From NCBI GenBank assembly GCA_016124945.1, contig WGMT01000080.1:1-61854 (forward strand): a stretch of DNA of 61,854 nt, read 5' to 3'. The notes below the pieces were generated by a model. It searched no databases, was not told the origin of the DNA, and saw only the letters and a program-made list of their open reading frames with translations. Each line of letters opens with the position of its first letter. Within the stretch, counting starts at the first letter, position 1. The DNA is from a bacterium (GTDB taxonomy: Bacteria; Chloroflexota; Anaerolineae; Caldilineales; Caldilineaceae). Positions 44,842 through 53,439 of this stretch are shown piece after piece. Position numbers and translations under genes: made by a program.

Positions 44842-46173
44842 ATGGCTTATGTTTCAACCTTGCCGGCCGATGTCACCAACAAGAAACCGGGCGACCCGAT
44901 CCGCTCCGCCGACTGGAACGCCCTGGCCAGCGAAGTGGTCAATCTGAGCGAGAACAAGCTGGATCGCGCGGACAATTCACTCAAGGGTGATTTGAATGTG
45001 CCAGGCAGCCTGACCGTAGCGGGGAGCGCTGCGCTGCATCAAGGGCTGAAGATCACAGGCGGCCCCATCGATTTTGGCGATTACACCGGCCCGCTGGTGG
45101 GGGCATGGGGCGCTGCGTATGGTATGGGCATGCAAAGCAACAATCTCTACTTCCGCACCGGCAGCACATATGCCTGGTTCAAGCATGGCAAGCACAGTGG
45201 CGGACAGCAAGACGCCGGCGAAGGCGGAAAAGTGATGATGACGCTAGACAACAACGGCCTCATCCTGGCCGATGGTCTGAAGGTGGGTAAGCCGGCAACC
45301 TTCGCTCAAGGGCTGACAGTATCGGGCGGCGGCACAACCCTGAGTGAAGGCGCGATTTCCTTTGGCAAACGCACCGGCCAACATATCAACTTATGGGGAA
45401 CGGAGTATGGGCTTGGCATTCAGTCAAACACGCTCTATTTCCGCACCGCCGACAAGTTTGCCTGGCACAAGAATGGTAAGCACAGTGACGATATCGCCGA
45501 TCCTGGCGGCGGTGTCAACCTGATGACGCTCGAAGCCGATAGCGGGCTAACAGTCAGCAATGGGATCAAGGTGCTTTCAACAGGCCAGCCAAGGCTGCTA
45601 TTGCAGTCCCGAGCCCCAAGTGCATCCCGAATTGACTTTGCGCAAGACACGCAGATTAAGTGGACGCTGATTTCTGATTTTGACCAGTCACCGAAGTGGT
45701 CTCAGTTTGAGATCGTAAGAAATAATAGCCTCGATCAGCGGTTGTTTATCCTTAATTCTGAGGGCAATGTCACCATCAAGGGCGGGCTCTACCAATACAG
45801 CGATGCTCGGATTAAAGATGATCCGGTGCCAGTTGACCCCTCACAATCGTTACAGCGACTATTGGATCTGACCGTCTATGAATACAGTTTTCGGCCCGAA
45901 TACAAGCCAGATGAGAGCGGTGTAAAGCACCGTGGTTTCCTTGCCCAGGAGGTCAAACAAATCATTCCGTCCGCAGTGACCATTGCGCGCGATTACACGC
46001 TGGGCGACGGCCAGGTAATCGATAACATCCATACCGTTGCTCACGATCTCATCTTCACCGAAGCGGTCGGCGCCATTCAGGCGCTGCACCAGCGGCTGCA
46101 GGCGCAGGAAGCGCGCATTCAGCAGTTGGTGGTGCAGTTGGCTGCAGCGGATGCAACCGCCGCCCAGGCATAA
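44842..46173 (+). CDS. Tail fibre with C-terminal S74 intramolecular chaperone
   Basis: 443 residues. The N-terminal adaptor (TNKKPGDPIRSADWNALA) recurs in the fibre gene at 46399. Two repeated shaft units share SNxLYFRTxxxxAWxKxGKHS. The C-terminus has the peptidase S74/endosialidase chaperone pattern YSDARIKDD with the Ser-Lys pair S320 and K325, then VYEYSFRP, GFLAQEVKQIIPSAV and a coiled-coil tail. In this family the chaperone trimerises the fibre and then cleaves itself off. AAGGAGA precedes the ATG. Confidence 0.85.
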   Translation: MAYVSTLPADVTNKKPGDPIRSADWNALASEVVNLSENKLDRADNSLKGDLNVPGSLTVAGSAALHQGLKITGGPIDFGDYTGPLVGAWGAAYGMGMQSNNLYFRTGSTYAWFKHGKHSGGQQDAGEGGKVMMTLDNNGLILADGLKVGKPATFAQGLTVSGGGTTLSEGAISFGKRTGQHINLWGTEYGLGIQSNTLYFRTADKFAWHKNGKHSDDIADPGGGVNLMTLEADSGLTVSNGIKVLSTGQPRLLLQSRAPSASRIDFAQDTQIKWTLISDFDQSPKWSQFEIVRNNSLDQRLFILNSEGNVTIKGGLYQYSDARIKDDPVPVDPSQSLQRLLDLTVYEYSFRPEYKPDESGVKHRGFLAQEVKQIIPSAVTIARDYTLGDGQVIDNIHTVAHDLIFTEAVGAIQALHQRLQAQEARIQQLVVQLAAADATAAQA

Positions 46174-46185
46174 AGGAAAGCCACC

Positions 46186-46374
46186 ATGCGCGAACAACTG
46201 GAGCAGCGGTTGGATGTACTCAAGACGGAATATCAGAGTGGCCAGAAGATGCTGGCCGATCTCGATGCCAAACGCACCGAGGTGCGTGAGACGCTGCTAC
46301 GCATCAGCGGCGCCATCCAGGTGCTGGAAGAAGTGCTGAAGCACGATGACACGCAGCCTGACGGTGTAGCGTGA
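46186..46374 (+). CDS. Small coiled-coil protein between the fibre genes
   Basis: 62 residues, almost wholly helical (EQLEQRLDVLKTEYQSGQK, ETLLRISGAIQVLEEVL). AAAGGAAAG precedes the ATG and the gene sits 12 nt after one fibre gene and 24 nt before the next. A fibre-associated chaperone or structural helix is possible; no function is known to me. Confidence 0.65.
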   Translation: MREQLEQRLDVLKTEYQSGQKMLADLDAKRTEVRETLLRISGAIQVLEEVLKHDDTQPDGVA

Positions 46375-46398
46375 CGATTACCCTGCAAGGAGAATGAC

Positions 46399-48618
46399 AT
46401 GCCATTTGTTTCGAGCTTGACGCCGGAACTGACCAACAAAAAGACCGGCGACCTGATCAAGGCAACCGACTGGAATACACTGGCCACCGAAGTCGCCAAC
46501 TTAAGCAACTCTATGCTGGGCCGCGAAGGCGGCGGCGTGGAAGGCGACCTGCATGTACAGGGCGCGCTGGCCGTGGTAGGCGCGACGACGGTGGACGGCC
46601 CGGCCCGGCTGAACGCGGATCTGTCTGTGGACGGGAATGGCGACATCGGCGGATCGTTGCATGTGCAGCGCGAGCTGACGGTGGGCGAGGCGGTGCGTGC
46701 GCCGGTCTTCATCTCGACCAGCCGCATGATCCACCGCATGTACCCCGCCAGCCCGCTGATCTACGAGGACATCTTCGAGGCACTCAACCAGGGCGTGATC
46801 GCCAAGTTGGGCGATCCCACGGTGAATAGTGACTGGAACACCCGCCAAACCGCGGCCAACCCCTGGCGAGGGCGTCCGATGCTCCAACTGGGGTCGAAAA
46901 ACGACAGCGACGGCAGCGGCGCAGTGGTGACCGTGCCGAAGGGGTATAACACCCTGTGGCTGCGGCTCCATGGAGGAGGGGCAAGCCTAGGGCTGAAAGC
47001 CTACTTCCTCGACGGCGCCGGCGAAGCCGTGGGGCACTGGTCGGGGGGGCAACGGCCCTACCAGGTCTGCCCAGACGGATCACTTCCCGACAACGCCGGC
47101 GCACAGGAGGGCTACGACCACCAGTGGCTGGCCATCCCGGTGGGGCGCAGCGGCAAGGTGGCGTTGATTTCGCAGCAGAGCGAGGCGATGGTCTGGTATT
47201 CGGGCGTGGCCTTCAGCCGCAACCCCTGGGCGCATACCGGCCAGGCGGCGCGCGGTTATGCGCTGGGTTTCAACGGCAGCCGGGGGGTCACCTGGCACAG
47301 CGCTCAGTACTTCGGCGACCAGGCAGGTAGCATTGCCCCCTCACAGGCGGGGGTCTACTCATTCAGAGCGCAGTGGGGCAGCAAGGGCAGCGGCAACGGG
47401 CAGCTTGGCATGGCGCTACATGTTGCCGTCGACAGTAGTGGCAATGTCTATGTCGCTGATTGGGGCAATAACCGCATTCAGAAATTCGACAGCAATGGCG
47501 GCTATCTCACACAGTGGGGAAGCAAAGAGAAGGGTGGCCCAGGGAAGTTTTTTAACCCGTGTGGTGTTGCAGTCGATAGCAACGACAATGTCTATGTTGC
47601 GGACAACGGACAATGTACTACTCAGGGCGGTTACATGGGTACCATCCAGAAGTTCACCGATAACGGCGCTTTTCTCAGACTATGGACGACAGAGAACCAA
47701 TGGAGAACTGCTTATGATCCGGTTGCCATTGCATTTGATCCCACCAACCGTGACCATTTCTACAGCCTTGATAACATCGGCAATCGCATTTCCAAGCATT
47801 TGTACGATGGACAATTAGAGTACACCTTTGTCATTAGCACCAATCTGAATCAGAGACCCACTGCGGAAGACCGTGCTAGACAGGCTCAAAATCCAATGGG
47901 ACTAGCGGTTGACAGCCGCGGGAACATCTATTTCACTGACTCTAACAATCACCGAATCCAGAAGTTTGCATCCGCTCAGGCAGATTATGCACGTCTTCCT
48001 ATGTGGGGCAAGTTAGGTAGCGGCAATGGAGAGTTCAATAACCCCTTCGGGATTGCCATTGACCGCTACGACAACATCTATGTCACGGATGTAAATAATC
48101 ACCGCGTTCAGGTGTTTGACAGCAATGGCAACTACCTAACTCAGTGGGGGACGAAAGGCAGTGGGCCGGGCCAATTCAATGCTCCGAAGGGCATTGCGGT
48201 GGATAACGATGGCAACGTTTATGTTGTTGACAGCGGCAACCACCGCATTCAGAAATTTGCACAAAGCGCCCCCATTTTGCAGGTTCCCGTGATCCCCAAC
48301 GGACGCGACAAGCTGCTCTATCTCGTCAACGCGCCGCAGTTGAAGGACGAATCCTCCTACGACAACGGCTTGCAGCTCACTGGGATCCGGGTCAACGGGC
48401 AGTCGGTCGAACGCTTCCTGGCTACCTACGACAATCCCTTTGCCCGTTATTGGAACAGCCGCCCGGGCTGCAACTACAACGCAGCGCTGATTCCCGCAGA
48501 GCTGATCCCGGCCGACGCCCGCTTCCTGTCGGTGGAGATCGACCTGAGCCGGCAATTCGACGACATCAAATTCCGCGAGGTCGGCACCCACGACCTGGAC
48601 GTGCCGCTGGCCGGGTGA
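46399..48618 (+). CDS. Tail fibre with NHL beta-propeller
   Basis: 739 residues. The N-terminus repeats the adaptor of the 44842 fibre (TNKKTGDLIKATDWNTLA, then EVANLS). A beta-rich central part (about 100-320) is followed by six or so NHL repeats (about 325-625) with the motif GIAVDxxGNVYVxDxxNHRIQKF and WGxxGSGxGQFxxP linkers. NHL propellers bind proteins, glycans or nucleic acid in other contexts, so this domain is the probable receptor-binding part. A short beta domain ends the protein. AAGGAGAA precedes the ATG. Confidence 0.85.
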   Translation: MPFVSSLTPELTNKKTGDLIKATDWNTLATEVANLSNSMLGREGGGVEGDLHVQGALAVVGATTVDGPARLNADLSVDGNGDIGGSLHVQRELTVGEAVRAPVFISTSRMIHRMYPASPLIYEDIFEALNQGVIAKLGDPTVNSDWNTRQTAANPWRGRPMLQLGSKNDSDGSGAVVTVPKGYNTLWLRLHGGGASLGLKAYFLDGAGEAVGHWSGGQRPYQVCPDGSLPDNAGAQEGYDHQWLAIPVGRSGKVALISQQSEAMVWYSGVAFSRNPWAHTGQAARGYALGFNGSRGVTWHSAQYFGDQAGSIAPSQAGVYSFRAQWGSKGSGNGQLGMALHVAVDSSGNVYVADWGNNRIQKFDSNGGYLTQWGSKEKGGPGKFFNPCGVAVDSNDNVYVADNGQCTTQGGYMGTIQKFTDNGAFLRLWTTENQWRTAYDPVAIAFDPTNRDHFYSLDNIGNRISKHLYDGQLEYTFVISTNLNQRPTAEDRARQAQNPMGLAVDSRGNIYFTDSNNHRIQKFASAQADYARLPMWGKLGSGNGEFNNPFGIAIDRYDNIYVTDVNNHRVQVFDSNGNYLTQWGTKGSGPGQFNAPKGIAVDNDGNVYVVDSGNHRIQKFAQSAPILQVPVIPNGRDKLLYLVNAPQLKDESSYDNGLQLTGIRVNGQSVERFLATYDNPFARYWNSRPGCNYNAALIPAELIPADARFLSVEIDLSRQFDDIKFREVGTHDLDVPLAG

Positions 48619-48648
48619 CGCACATAGCGGCGGGGATAGGGAGATCGC

Positions 48649-49452
48649 ATGATCCAACAACTCTTTACTTACCTGGGCGACGACTGGCGGGCGTTGACGG
48701 CCGGCCAGTCGCCGTCGCCGGGGTTGACGCTGACCCTGGGCGCGCTGGAACTGAACCAGCGCGCGCTGGATCGATCCGGCCGCGTGCAACCGCAGCCGAT
48801 CCAGCAGCACCTGGCGCTGCGCCTGCCCGCAGTCACCGCCTATGTGCTGGAGCAGACGCCGCTGGAGGGTTCGCTGGACGCTGAAGCTATCTTTGACCCG
48901 GACATGTTGAGCGAACGCCGCCATGCACTCTTTCCAGGCGACTTTGAGATCGACACAGCGGCGCGCACGCTGCATCTGTCTGCGTCCGGTGCCGCCCGCT
49001 GCTGCGGCGCCACGCAACTGGCGTTGAACTACCGCTATCCTGGCGTCGGTGCCACACAGGAGTTCACCCAGCACTTCGAGGCCGCCATCAGCGCCGCATC
49101 CTGGCGGCTGGTCGAACAATGGGCAACACTCTTCCTGGCACTGGTGGTCACCGATGCTGAGGCGCTGGTGGCGCGCTGCAACCAGGCGTCGAGCGAGACG
49201 CCCTACAGTGCAGGTGGCTTCAGCGCCAGTCAGACTCTGGAGCAGCTCACCCTGCTGGCAGGGACGCCGGACACCGACAGCGGCACGCCGCATCTGCGGC
49301 TACAGGGGCAAGTACGCGGCTACCTAATGCTGCGCAAAGCCAGCCCACCTGCTTTCGGCCTGATCGAGCAGGTGATCAGCCCAGGGCGCGGTGCGGGCGG
49401 GCAGGCAGTCGATGTGGAGATCGGTGTGGCGTTCGGGAAGGAGCAATACTGA
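48649..49452 (+). CDS. Tail-operon protein of unknown function
   Basis: 267 residues, AGGGAGA upstream. It opens with IQQLFTYLGDDWRALTAG and has beta-rich segments (ALRLPAVTAYVLEQTPL, LALNYRYPGVGATQEF, HLRLQGQVRGYLMLRKA). No family recognised. Being in the operon after the fibres, it may be a fibre-linked structural protein or a cargo. Confidence 0.6.
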   Translation: MIQQLFTYLGDDWRALTAGQSPSPGLTLTLGALELNQRALDRSGRVQPQPIQQHLALRLPAVTAYVLEQTPLEGSLDAEAIFDPDMLSERRHALFPGDFEIDTAARTLHLSASGAARCCGATQLALNYRYPGVGATQEFTQHFEAAISAASWRLVEQWATLFLALVVTDAEALVARCNQASSETPYSAGGFSASQTLEQLTLLAGTPDTDSGTPHLRLQGQVRGYLMLRKASPPAFGLIEQVISPGRGAGGQAVDVEIGVAFGKEQY

Positions 49453-49505
49453 GCAGATGCAAGCGCGGTTTCGACACAAGCAAAGGCACAAAAAGGAGCG
49501 TTCTC

Positions 49506-49886
49506 ATGTCTCAAGTCACCAACTTCGTCTTTCACACCCTGAACGCCGACGGCAGCGTCAACGGCAGCGGCTGTTTTTCCTATGAAGGCCCAGCCGAAGG
49601 GGTGGACATTCAGTATAACTTCGGCACGTCAGCCGGCGGCACCGCCAACAAGATGTTGTCGTTCTGGTACCACGATCCGGTCACGGGTACGCTCGACATC
49701 AACGCCCTAATCAACTTCAACTGGACAAACGGTTGGCAGGGCGCCCACTACCGCTTCGATTTCAACCTGTGGAACTTTCCACAGAACAGCCACGGCCTGA
49801 CCGCCGGCCAGGCGCAGCCAGGTCGGCCCGGACCGATCTCCGGACACCGGGGCAACTGGGTACATCCGGCGTCAAGGCCAGTGTGA
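49506..49886 (+). CDS. Small tail-operon protein, function unknown
   Basis: 126 residues, with AAAAAGGAG upstream of ATG. The first 95 residues are rich in aromatic and Asn/Gly residues (NFVFHTLNADGSVNGSG, FNWTNGWQGAHYRFDFNLW) and look folded. The last 25 residues, after QAQPGRPG, appear unnatural, and the next frame (-1) is open and folded-looking, so the real end may lie in the following gene through a frameshift. Confidence 0.55.
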   Translation: MSQVTNFVFHTLNADGSVNGSGCFSYEGPAEGVDIQYNFGTSAGGTANKMLSFWYHDPVTGTLDINALINFNWTNGWQGAHYRFDFNLWNFPQNSHGLTAGQAQPGRPGPISGHRGNWVHPASRPV

Positions 49887-50104
49887 AGCAGGCAATCCAG
49901 GCTGAGTACGCTCGGGTCGCCCAAAAAACGGGCGGCGATGCCTTCACCTCGCAGGACGCAATCAGTGGCTTCACCGAACTGCTAAAGAAGATCATCTGCG
50001 GAAGCAAGCAACGTGTCATGCCACCTGCTCCTGCACCAGCATCGCTCACCGATCCCTTCTGCTGCTGTCAGGATTTCGTAGAAGGCAAACGCATGGATAG
50101 CTAA
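49883..50104 (+). CDS. Small Cys-containing protein, GTG start overlapping the previous stop
   Basis: 73 residues beginning VKQAIQAEYARVAQKTGG if GTG 49883 is the start; the GTG overlaps the TGA of the preceding gene in a GTGA arrangement typical of coupled genes. A helical N-terminal half is followed by a Pro-rich stretch and a CCCQDF motif. The same frame is open upstream to 49733, so it may instead be the second half of one gene broken by a single-base deletion near 49850. Confidence 0.5.
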   Translation: MKQAIQAEYARVAQKTGGDAFTSQDAISGFTELLKKIICGSKQRVMPPAPAPASLTDPFCCCQDFVEGKRMDS

Positions 50105-50166
50105 TTGGATTGCAGGCTGGGGTACGCCACACTTTGCGTTTGAGCGTGCATGAACGGATTCTAAAT

Positions 50167-50604
50167 ATGGCAAACGAAGAACAACTTGCCGTGCTCAAGG
50201 CAGATGTAAAGCACTGGAATGCGTGGCGGGAGGCGAATCCAGATGTGGAAATAGACCTGCGCAATGCTGACCTGTGCAATGCTGACTTGTACGGCGTTAA
50301 CCTGAACAGTGCTGATTTACACTGTGCCAACTTGAAAAATGTTAACCTTCAGAAGGCCGACCTGCGCTACGCAGGGCTAAACGATGTAGACTTGCGGGGT
50401 GCCGATCTCCGTCTTGCCAACTTGAGTTATGCCTATTTGAAAGGCGCACGTCTGAATGGTGCTGATCTAGGTGGGGCACAATTAAACGGTGCAAACTTGC
50501 GTTTCGCAGAGATGACTGATGCCAATCTGTACGGTGCCGACTTGAGCGATGCAGACCTGACTGGCGTTGATGAAAACGACTTGCGAGGTGCTGCGGGTAT
50601 TTGA
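50167..50604 (+). CDS. Pentapeptide-repeat protein
   Basis: 145 residues from ATG 50167; the frame is open from 50110 but the extra 19 residues look non-coding. About 20 A(D/N)Lxx repeats (ADLCNADLYGVNLNSADL, ADLRLANLSYAYL, and so on) build a right-handed quadrilateral beta helix. Known members can mimic DNA (gyrase-binding) or act as effectors or scaffolds. It ends the tail operon and is convergent with the MalT-like gene, 30 nt apart. It could be a cargo, an immunity factor or unrelated. Confidence 0.8.
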   Translation: MANEEQLAVLKADVKHWNAWREANPDVEIDLRNADLCNADLYGVNLNSADLHCANLKNVNLQKADLRYAGLNDVDLRGADLRLANLSYAYLKGARLNGADLGGAQLNGANLRFAEMTDANLYGADLSDADLTGVDENDLRGAAGI

Positions 50605-50634
50605 AGATATAAGCACCTGTTGAATCGCCGTCGT

Positions 50635-53355
50635 CTATCTTGCGTTCAAACGCATGCGAATAGCCATCGCCACCGCTTCACGCTGATTCTTGACGCCCAG
50701 TTTGGCATAAAGGTTCGTCAAGTGCCACTTGACTGTGCTTTGGGAAACTACAAGGGTGGCAGCGATGTCGGCGATTTTGGCCCCCTGTACCAGGTGCTTC
50801 AGGATAGCAGATTCCTGATCTGTTAGGTTATTGCGAATGTACGGCGAAACAGGTGGACGCATACGTGCAACCATTTCATGCGCATAGAGGGTATCCACAG
50901 TGCGTACTACCGGCAGAAGCATCGGATAATCTAGCAACAGACGGACATAACCGGTTCGTTCAATGTCGTGTAATGCGTGACGCAGAATGGTACGTGCGCG
51001 ATGGTGGTGGCTGAGTTGCTGCTGCTGGTGTGCTAGCAGGAGCCGGACACGGATCATCGTAACGCGTAGATTGCCCTGCTCGCTTTGGGTGAGTAGCCGC
51101 TCCAGATGCGGCGTCAAGCTCTCTAGATCTCGCCCCAATGCCACATTTGCCTGCAAAATCGCCATCCAAAGTGTTTCGGGCGCATCCGTCGGCGTAGTCT
51201 CTAATGTCACCCCCAACTGCTGGTAGGCTCCCCATGCCTGGAGTGGGCGCCCCAACATCAACCAGCGCTGGATTTGCCATAAAACCACATTGCTTTTAAT
51301 CCCAATTGTATAGGCTTGCTCGTCCTGCCGCCAGAGCGCAGTTTCTTCGGCAATCTGAGCGTCTGTCAAATCCACCATCTTGCCCAGTGCCACCTCACAT
51401 AGTTGCAGGCATGCAGTTGCACGTAAAATCGGCAGTGCATCGCTGCGCATGTGTGCATCGTTCAGCGCACGATGGAAGTACACGGCCGCTTCTTGGGGGC
51501 GATCCAACCAGTAATGGATTTCGCCTGCCAGAAAATCGAAGTACTCTCGCTCATCCAATGACGAATACTGTTGTGTGGCAATAAGCTGATGTGCCTGTTC
51601 GCAAACGATAAGCGCTGATGGCGCGTCGCCAACCTGTGCATAATGGGCGGCCTGCCAGCCGATTACCAGCAGACGTCCTACCTCACAGCCGGCGATTTCG
51701 AAAGCGGCGGCAGCAGTTTGTGCATGTGCAGCGATTGGTGCTCCCGCAGGAGCACTGCCTGTGATAACCGTTATCATCCAGCACCAGCCACGCGCCAGTA
51801 CACTCTCCGTGGACAGTCCTGCTGCGATTTTCAACGCATCCGCATACACGCCGGTGTGATCGTTGCTGATCTGACGTTGCCAAAGTTGTAAAACAGCCAA
51901 TTCATCACGCCACGTTGTTGGTAGGTCAGAAAGCCTGCCAAGAACTGCTTCTGCGCGTGCCAACGCATCGGCAAACAAATCGGCAGCAGACATCAAGCCT
52001 AGCCAGGCACGATCTAGCAACAGTTGTGGCTGAGAATCCAGTGCGGCAACAGGAAGCATACTGAACCAGTAGCGCAATTGAGCCAGCCGATTGCTCAGCA
52101 GCGCTGAACGTGTGTGGTTGCTCAATAGTGCGGCTGCCAGCGCAATCATTCCACCCTTGACTAGATAGTGTAATGACTGTGCGACATCCTGATGCGCCAG
52201 AAACCAGTCGGCTGCAGTGCGATAGAGAGCTTGTAACTTCGCCGACGGTAGTTGCAGACGCAATTGACGTCTCAATAGTTCTCGGAACACCGGATGCTGT
52301 TCATACCATTCACCCTCTACATCTACTACTCGAATGAATAGCTGTTCAGTCATTGCCTGCTCAAGAAGGAATGCACTGTTCTCCTGTTCTGTAATTGCAT
52401 AACAGAGATCTGGATGCAGACGGTCTAGGATTGAGCATTGTAGGAGAAAGGTGCGCAGTAGGTCAGGTAATTTCGTCAGCACTTCTCCGGTGAGGTACTC
52501 GGCCAGCAGGGGATTGCTTCCGCGCAGATGGCTGTCTAAATCCTGGCTGGTGTGTACTACGCCGGCGGGCTTTTGCTGCAACGAGAGCATTGCCAGATGG
52601 ATGCCGGCAATCCATCCCTGCGTCCGCTGTTCCAACAAGTCAATTGCATCGTCACCGAGTTGAAAGTCTGTGAAACGCGCTGTTAAGGCTTTGATTTCAG
52701 CATGTGAAAGCCGGAGTTCGTCGGTAGTTATCTCCAGAAGTTCTCCTTGCAGACGTAGTTTCCCTGTCAGCTTGGCCGGCGGTGCATGACGCGTCAGCGC
52801 CATCCAGTGACAGAATGCCGGGCTGCGCTCAATCGCGGCAGTCACCAATTGTTGAACAGCCGGTGATCGGATGTGGTGAAAGTCATCGAGAACGACCAAT
52901 ATGGGTGACGGCGCCTGATCCAATCCAACCAGCAGGTGCTGAAGTGCTGCCTGCAGATGATTTTGATTGATAGCAGAGGCGGCGGCCACAGATAAGTCAG
53001 GTAGCAGGGGCGACAATGCAGCAGTAAGGCAGGTTAGGAACTGTGAAGGGTCGTCATCTTCAGCATCTAGAGTCAACCAGGCGACAGAAAAAGGGTCCGA
53101 CGATTGTGATTCTCTATCCTGAATGAATTGGCTAACCAGGGTGCTCTTCCCATATCCCGCCGGCGCAGTGATCAGTGTCAACCGATGGGCACGCCAAACT
53201 GTCAAGCGTTCCAGTAGCGCCCTCCGTTCGATCTGACCTTGCATCAATCTGGGCGGAGCCAGCTTGCTGGACAAGACGTGAATGCTGTTAAGCTGTGTAA
53301 CAGGTGGCACCGTTTGGGTATGAAACAGAGGAGTTTCAGTAGGGACTAAACTCAA
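50635..53355 (-). CDS. MalT-like LuxR-family transcriptional regulator
   Basis: 906 residues. The N-terminal STAND NTPase begins with SSKLAPPRL and has the P-loop APAGYGKST at residues 64-72, then AWLTLDAEDDDP and a Walker-B-like PILVVLDDFHHI. The middle is a long helical TPR-like sensor. The C-terminus carries a LuxR helix-turn-helix (LTDQESAILKHLVQG, VSQSTVKWHLTNLYAKLGV). The start is TTG at 53355, supported by AGGAGG 5-6 nt upstream. It is convergent with the tail operon, and inducer and targets are unknown. Confidence 0.92.
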   Translation of the reverse strand: MSLVPTETPLFHTQTVPPVTQLNSIHVLSSKLAPPRLMQGQIERRALLERLTVWRAHRLTLITAPAGYGKSTLVSQFIQDRESQSSDPFSVAWLTLDAEDDDPSQFLTCLTAALSPLLPDLSVAAASAINQNHLQAALQHLLVGLDQAPSPILVVLDDFHHIRSPAVQQLVTAAIERSPAFCHWMALTRHAPPAKLTGKLRLQGELLEITTDELRLSHAEIKALTARFTDFQLGDDAIDLLEQRTQGWIAGIHLAMLSLQQKPAGVVHTSQDLDSHLRGSNPLLAEYLTGEVLTKLPDLLRTFLLQCSILDRLHPDLCYAITEQENSAFLLEQAMTEQLFIRVVDVEGEWYEQHPVFRELLRRQLRLQLPSAKLQALYRTAADWFLAHQDVAQSLHYLVKGGMIALAAALLSNHTRSALLSNRLAQLRYWFSMLPVAALDSQPQLLLDRAWLGLMSAADLFADALARAEAVLGRLSDLPTTWRDELAVLQLWQRQISNDHTGVYADALKIAAGLSTESVLARGWCWMITVITGSAPAGAPIAAHAQTAAAAFEIAGCEVGRLLVIGWQAAHYAQVGDAPSALIVCEQAHQLIATQQYSSLDEREYFDFLAGEIHYWLDRPQEAAVYFHRALNDAHMRSDALPILRATACLQLCEVALGKMVDLTDAQIAEETALWRQDEQAYTIGIKSNVVLWQIQRWLMLGRPLQAWGAYQQLGVTLETTPTDAPETLWMAILQANVALGRDLESLTPHLERLLTQSEQGNLRVTMIRVRLLLAHQQQQLSHHHRARTILRHALHDIERTGYVRLLLDYPMLLPVVRTVDTLYAHEMVARMRPPVSPYIRNNLTDQESAILKHLVQGAKIADIAATLVVSQSTVKWHLTNLYAKLGVKNQREAVAMAIRMRLNAR

Positions 53356-53439
53356 AGGAGCCTCCTTTCTTATGGGATCAAAGATTTATTGGGTTAAAGA
53401 TCTTTACAGGATTGCTGGAATTTTCCTATCCGTATCACC

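Noticed and set aside
48136..49293. 385-codon minus-strand open frame
   Set aside because: Antisense to the NHL fibre and 48649 genes; Arg/Gln-rich shadow with no motif.
29103..50604. Intact prophage
   Set aside because: No head, packaging, integration or lysis genes were found; only tail genes are present.
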